A stretch of DNA of 64,000 bases, taken from NCBI GenBank assembly GCA_028671895.1, contig CM053800.1, forward strand, positions 15,335,886 through 15,399,885, in the 5' to 3' direction. The stretch's first letter is position 1; each line of letters begins with the position of its first letter. The translations under genes were made by a program, and so were the position numbers. Source of the DNA: Oenanthe sinensis. Lineage: Eukaryota > Streptophyta > Magnoliopsida > Apiales > Apiaceae. Shown piece after piece: positions 59,401 to 64,000 of this stretch. A model generated the notes under the pieces. The model saw nothing but the letters and a program-made list of their open reading frames with translations, was not told where the DNA came from and ran no database searches.

Positions 59401-59777
59401 TCCAGAGAGGTTGATGAGGGAAGGAAGGCACGCCCTAACAAATTCGAGGGATGAGGATGTGTCGTCCCCTAGAATTTATATTTAGAAGATTCCGTACCTG
59501 CATAAAACCCAATTCACAATAGAAAATATCAGAAAGTAAGGCTTACCCGGGAGATGGGTGTGACTCATGAATCCCATTGCTGCTTGATTATAGTTGTGTT
59601 GTTGTTTTGACTCCATCTGCTTCCTCGGACGGTGCACCCCATACCCAGAATATTCATAACTTGCTTCCATCTCGGAATCGCATTCAAAATCATCTCTTAT
59701 CAGATTTGTTCTTCCAGTTTTGTTATTCTAACATCCTTTCTCCTAAGTTGCGAATACCCCTCCTTCTAGCGCCAATT
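56475..59777 (-). pseudogene. Gypsy gag and N-terminal region, Q-G-x-P repeats
   Basis: A minus-strand start is likely at MEASYEYSGYGVHRP (59670), followed by a GTAAGCC donor-like site near 59550. Further pieces at 58606-57302 are rich in Q-G-[AMIT]-P repeats (MPQGAPS, QGIPQPS, QQGAPQPT). The capsid-like gag core lies at 57050-56616 (YLGKFNTNMDVYQVP, CRLFAATLRDNSQIWF, YFKRFNSKATGVRG). A TAA splits it at 57053. The first 18 bases or so inside the LTR (59777-59760) read TTGGCGCTAGAAGGAGGGG on the minus strand, a primer-site-like sequence. Gag would form the particle; this copy is broken. Confidence 0.65.
57200..59640. repeat. GGGYGYRCCC motif field in the gypsy gag region
   Basis: GGGCGCACCCT, GGGCACCCTG, GGCATGCCCTG and similar near-palindromes occur about fifteen times (for example near 57209, 57326, 57415, 58390, 58530, 58603, 58848, 59128, 59156, 59322 and 59426). 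Longer repeats of about 80-110 bp with GAGGGRAGGCGTCGACTCAC recur near 58335, 59175 and 59265. In frame, the motif gives Q-G-x-P. Confidence 0.6.
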
Positions 59778-60638
59778 TGTTGATGTAGAAATCTGGTAAT
59801 CAACAAATATCGAGGTTCTTTGCCAGAAAAAGATCTAGCAGGGATGAATTATCATCGGAGCGTGGTGGTCTGTATGAGATTGGTGGCTGAGATTGCTAGG
59901 TTTCAGAATAACTAGAGCTTTCGTATTCTCTGGCGGCTACGACCTCTAGGTTTTCTACGTACATCTCTTTATAGGGAAAATAGAGGATCAAGTCCACGTA
60001 GTTCTTGGCAAAGCAGAGGCCCGTTAAGAAACCAGAGTTTCCTTCTTCGAATCGAATATAGAAAAGGCAAGTGGAACCTTCCTGGAAGAGAACTCTGTAC
60101 TTGGACTTGTTTGGATATGTCAAAACTCAGTATACGGTCCAAGGACTTCATGGATACGACATTGACCCCGAAACCGTATGCTCTAACTGGTCCACTACAG
60201 CTATTTATAAGGATACCTTGATTGGACGCCAACACTAGATTCACCACAAATCGTAGGTCATGTCCTAATCCCCTAGTCGAGGGCAACACGCCTGAGTACA
60301 AGGAAAAGATCTTTGAAGATAAAGTTAGCAGCATATTATAACTCCCTATGAGGACAACCCGAGGATTATGGAGCTATGTCCTTCAATTGACATTGATATT
60401 AATAAGCAAAGCATGTAGTTAAGATATTGCTTGATCGGAGCAGATGACCGCAGAACACCGACATTTCCGGATGGAGGAGGGCACACCCTCAATTGAGGTG
60501 GGCAAACGGTGTGCCTGCATATAGCAAAATGGGATATAACATTAACAGATCAAGAGGGGTCAGCAGGAAAAACTCGGTGGGACATGTCAATATTGAGGGT
60601 GTGGCCTCCATTGTACATATTCCGGTGCGCTTTGGTCA
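59778..60638 (-). repeat. 5' LTR of the gypsy relic
   Basis: The 3' end of the LTR is clear (minus strand ...TACATCAACA at 59778, next to the primer site). A TATA box CCTTATAAATAGC lies on the minus strand near 60210-60222. The 5' end is uncertain; TG starts at 60617 or 60638 are both possible, giving about 840-860 bp. No second LTR or target duplication is visible. Confidence 0.55.
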
Positions 60639-60662
60639 TATCTATTATTATATATATAATAG

Positions 60663-60845
60663 GGCAACTTGAGCCATTTTATTCCATGTCAGGCTCCATG
60701 TCACTACCATGTCAGACACACTTCTACACATGTATACATTTCTCAATATGTTGCTGATCCTCGTCTTTAGAGTTTCCACAAATACGCTATACTCAATTCA
60801 ATTAACCTCTCTATTTCCCTCTATTTTAAGCTATATTTCGCCTTC
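60663..60845 (+). repeat. Diverged direct repeat, copy 1
   Basis: It begins GCAACTTGAGCCATTTTATT and includes AAATACGCTATACTCA and a CTCTATTT pyrimidine tract. It matches 62261-62442 over its whole length at about 80% by eye. It looks like promoter or 5' UTR sequence (pyrimidine-rich end) but no coding part follows. Confidence 0.7.
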
Positions 60846-62260
60846 GAACAACAGAGGCACCGATTGGCAGCACATGGATATAGTGCAATGGATCTTTGTT
60901 GTTCTGTGACTTTTTTTAGGATACTTAACTGCTCAACATATATTTGATGTTATGTTTGTTATATATATATTCTCAAGCAACTCCAGAAATGCCCGGTTAA
61001 TTATGATCCTTTGATCTCCACTCAGGTATCATTATATCTTATTTTATAATCATATGATTATAGTTTTATCTGTATGTCTGATGGTTTTTTGTGCTTTAAT
61101 TTTGATTTATAAACTACACACGTATTTTTGGAAAATCAATTGATACGTTCCTAAACTATTCTAGTTTTATTGATTAGGGTTCTAAGATGATTGAGTATTT
61201 GTGTAGATAAGGGACATGTATGTATATATGGGTACATGTGTGAGATATTAAATTAAAAATATAAAAGTAATAATAAAGGTTAATTTTTTATAATAATCTG
61301 TTAAGTCATGTTAAGTCAGAAGTGAGGTGTAAAAAAATATACCACATCAGGAAGATTCTAACGTCTGTTAAAATATTTTTGACGGAATGACCTGAATTAT
61401 AAATTTTCAAAGATTTAATTACCCAAAATACGGAATTTTAGTTTAGGGACCCAAACAATAAAACACGAATAGTTGATGGACATATCATTTAATTTTTCCC
61501 ACGTATTTTTTATGTTTTTATTTAGGTGCATGCATATATAATTCTTGTATCTTATTTTTATCTAGGGTTTATGTATTTTTGTTAGTTTAGGGATTTGGTT
61601 ATTGGGGTCTCTTAATTTGTTAGGTCAATAATGGTACGCAAATTAGATAATGTAAAACATACTCAATTTTTGATGCGCCTACACCCTCACCCATATACAA
61701 AAGAATGGCAAAGGGGGGGGGGGGTTCTTTGAATGTGCACTTAAGGTGTTTGCTATGAATTGTTAAAGAAAGTAAGGTTGTTAGAATGTTGTTATAGCTG
61801 GGTTGGCTCATTGTAGGAATGAAGGAAGCTGTGGAGATGTTTATCGAATTGTTACTTCAGCAACAGCTAACAACCAACCTGTGTTTTTTATTTGATGGAT
61901 CACTCATGGAGATCTTGCATTTGAGTTGAAGGAACATCCATAGTTTCTTAATTATTGTGCAAATTGTATTGTAATTTTCAATTACTATGTTATCGCGGAT
62001 GAGATACACCTGAAAAGCTATAAAGTTCAACTTCACATCAAAAATTGGTAGAATCCAAGTTTCTGACTCTGTCAACATTACCCAAGTTTATACCTGGACA
62101 TTCCTTTTACCACTCGAGATAAATTTTCCTTAAATCTTTATATTATATGACTGGAAGACTTGTGCAATTTTTTTAATTATTCCAATGACCTCTCTAACTC
62201 AAGTAAATGAAAATGGGCAACACATAAGAATCTTAGAAGAAGCTAGGGAAGGGATCAAAG
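60846..62260. other. Spacer between the direct repeats
   Basis: AT-rich, with a (TA)n run near 60960 and a G10-11 tract at about 61711-61721. No protein could be supported on either strand; the short ORFs here resemble nothing known. Confidence 0.5.
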
Positions 62261-62442
62261 GCAACATGAGCCATTTTATTCCAGGTCAGGCTCCATGTCA
62301 CTGCCACGTCAGACAAATTTCTACAAGTGTATAGATCTTCTCAATCTGTTGGTGATTCTCGTCGTTAGAGCTTCCCCAAATACGCTATGCTCAGTTCAAT
62401 TAACCCTATCTATCTCCCTCTCTTCTAAGCTATATAATTTTG
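62261..62442 (+). repeat. Diverged direct repeat, copy 2
   Basis: Partner of 60663-60845, beginning GCAACATGAGCCATTTTATT. It contains CCACGTCA (ACGT core) and a pyrimidine-rich CTATCTCCCTCTCTTC end. It lies about 90 bp before an exon-like open stretch, so it may be the 5' region of that gene relic. Confidence 0.7.
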
Positions 62443-62532
62443 AAACGAGGTTGACGTCCTTTTAAAATTGATGTCTGTGGTCGATTGACCCTTAGGTAAA
62501 TTATAATTTTAACCTTATTTTCACATATAGTA

Positions 62533-63024
62533 TTCTACGATGACTTTAGGAGAACTGAAGCAGAGAATGCAACAAAGGCTCTTGAATTAGCTACAACTAA
62601 GAACACCCTTGCTCAAGCTTCCATCACCGAACTAGGAAAGCTCATAGCCGAGGCAATTCAGCCCGTTGAATCAATGGAGGGTGGCTTTCATGAAAATGAA
62701 CCAGACACTCCTTCAGGCCTTATCAATGTCGAGAAGGAGGTCGCCATTAAATCTGAAGATTTTGTCACAAAGGATCATATATAAATTAATGGATCGAGAG
62801 CCTTGATATCAAATTTTGATGACATTTCAGACTCTGCTTTTGAAAGATTTAATCTATTGGAATTACTGAACTACTGGGATGAAATTCGACCAAGCAGCTG
62901 CTATGATGTCGATTTTATGAATGATAAGGACTACCTTAAGGTGTTGCTTAAGAGAAGCACTAATTTGTCTCAATTAAACCAATTGCCAAGCCCTACAGCT
63001 TCATCCATCAATTGGATCACCTGA
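62533..63024 (+). pseudogene. Gene relic of unknown family
   Basis: One frame stays open for 492 bp except for a TAA at 62782-62784. It starts after an acceptor-like CACATATAG with FYDDFRRTEAENATKALELA, an Ala/Lys/Glu-rich, helix-prone part. It continues with DISDSAFERFNLLELLNYWD and CYDVDFMNDKDYLKVLLKRS, and ends INWIT and TGA. Codon use and even composition look genic rather than random. No family was recognised. It could be the last exon of a decayed host gene. Confidence 0.4.
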
Positions 63025-64000
63025 CACCCAATGAGGTGGCGTCAAACATGGCCATATCTATTTCTACCCTTTCGACAATAAGAGCAAGAAATTTGGGAGA
63101 GAATTGGACGTGTCTATTTTCTTTGTATACATGAAAATATGCAAATGAATAATTAACAATTGTATACATGAAAATATGTTTTCCTTTGTATGGCTTTAAT
63201 CTGAATTTGGTTTGGTAACTCATTTAGTTACTTGCACCCTTTAGTTGCTCAGCTGATAGGTCCATAATTAATACATCTTTAATACCTATTTTATGTTTAT
63301 TTTCGTAATTTTATTAGTTAGTTAATTATTTTTATTTTGTTTTGTAGGAAATTAATTAAAATCAGAATTGTAGCAGAAAAAGGAGAATACAAGGAAGGAG
63401 GTGGAGATTACTTGGAGGAAAAGAAAAAGGAGATAAAATCGAATGCTTGTTGGAGAAGAAAAAAAGAATAGAAGGAAATATTGAGAATTCAATTTGTAAA
63501 CGATATAGAAAACCTACATTATTTCCCCTATATATATGGGTCTCCTCTCTTATATTTTAAGACCTAGACCTTGTATCTTAACTTTAACTTTAGTTTTCAA
63601 TAATTAGGAGTAGGAGTAGAGTACTTTTATTTTCTTGCTCTTTCAATACAAACAAGTTTTTATCTCTCAAACACTTTTTATGTTATTCGTTATTTGCATG
63701 TCTTATATTAGTTGCTTTGTTTTCTTCTTCAATCATGTCTAGCCAATTCTCTTGCCCTAGGATGAAGGTGAAGTTAGTTGATTATTTTTAGTATTTGTTT
63801 GTTCCTATTATTTGATTCTCATGATTTTTTTTGGTGCTTAATTGTTTGATTAACAAAGTGATTTTGATATATTATTGTTACCGAATTTATTTTTCATAGC
63901 CTATGCTTGCTCCATGAAGTTTTGATGGGTTATTGTTAGATAATACGTTTCATAGTATATGCTTGTCTCGTTAATTGATATTTATTTGTTGAAGAAAGAG
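63025..64000. other. AT-rich right margin, possible retroelement fragment
   Basis: There is no protein. A purine-rich tract (63380-63470), a TATATATATGG box (63530-63540) and CTAGCCAATTCTCTTGCCCT (63740-63760) recall plant LTR sequence, but no LTR boundary or partner lies in the window. Confidence 0.3.

Larger units (their letters stand above)
44094..60638 (-). mobile_element. Tat-like Ty3/gypsy element relic, three times interrupted
   Basis: Read on the minus strand, an LTR at about 60638-59778 ends TACATCAACA and is followed by a primer-site-like TTGGCGCTAGAAGGAGGGG. Then come a gag leader and gag (59700-56475, continuing at 47726-47163), a protease (47111-46836), a protease-RT linker (46593-46184), and RNase H/integrase-linker sequence (44632-44094). 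Copia B (47727-56474) and a solo LTR (44633-46183) interrupt it, and Sirevirus-3 truncates its 3' side. RT is absent. The DNGSSANILY protease and YLKEGN linker fit Tat/Retand-like gypsy elements. Confidence 0.75.

Noticed and set aside
61711..61721. G10-11 tract as a functional element
   Set aside because: No partner structure or conserved context was found. It may be a simple-sequence tract or sequencing-length noise.
63440..64000. LTR of a further element at the right margin
   Set aside because: LTR-like phrases are present, but no TG/CA boundary, PBS, PPT or second copy lies in the window, so it is kept only as a weak note.

Overview
This window looks like transposable-element-rich nuclear DNA of a flowering plant, most likely a eudicot. 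The evidence is the element content: Ty1/copia elements of the Sirevirus and Tork/Angela-like types, a Ty3/gypsy element of Tat-like type, plant-type hAT transposons, a FAR1/FHY3-related relic, and AT-rich microsatellite-bearing spacers. No intact host gene could be recognised, so the species cannot be named from this stretch. There is no sign of bacterial operons, CRISPR arrays or rRNA.

Layout. (1) 1-11002: a defective hAT transposon on the minus strand whose transposase exon is split by copia element A (767-9471, target duplication GTGAT). A small non-autonomous hAT element follows at 11290-11808. (2) 11809-13931: AT-rich spacer with a broken FAR1-like gene. (3) 13932-16075: three stacked, truncated Sirevirus-type LTRs. 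(4) 16110-20602: decayed Sirevirus-2 (gag tail, pol, start of a third-region ORF), then an inverted RT fragment (20603-20962). (5) 20957-44093: old Sirevirus-3, split by a complete, very young Sirevirus-1 (22687-34272, target duplication TTAAT). Sirevirus-1 has matching 1178-bp LTRs, an open 1517-residue gag-pol and a second 1303-residue ORF. (6) 44094 to about 60638: a minus-strand Tat-like gypsy relic, interrupted by a solo copia LTR (44633-46183) and by copia element B (47727-56474, target duplication GTTCT). (7) about 60640-64000: spacer with a diverged 180-bp direct repeat and a gene relic of unknown family.

How the parts work together. Only Sirevirus-1 appears able to make its own replication proteins. 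Copia A and B have similar LTR pairs but share the same inactivating lesions, which suggests they moved using proteins supplied in trans. The most striking pattern is that each of the three Sireviruses carries its own dense, short, dyad-symmetric DNA motif. The motifs are ATC-N4-GAT in Sirevirus-1, AGA-S-TCT in Sirevirus-2 and AAG-W-CTT (often extended to GTCTTACCGA) in Sirevirus-3. They cluster at equivalent places: the LTR, the pol-to-ORF2 spacer, and coding hinge regions, where Sirevirus-1 and -2 read them as S-x-D or T-E-S peptides. In Sirevirus-1 the arrays lie just upstream of two TATA boxes, one in the LTR and one before ORF2. The gypsy relic shows a comparable GC-rich motif (about GGGYGYRCCC).

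All coordinates of old elements are approximate unless a target duplication is quoted. Similarity statements are by-eye comparisons within the window.
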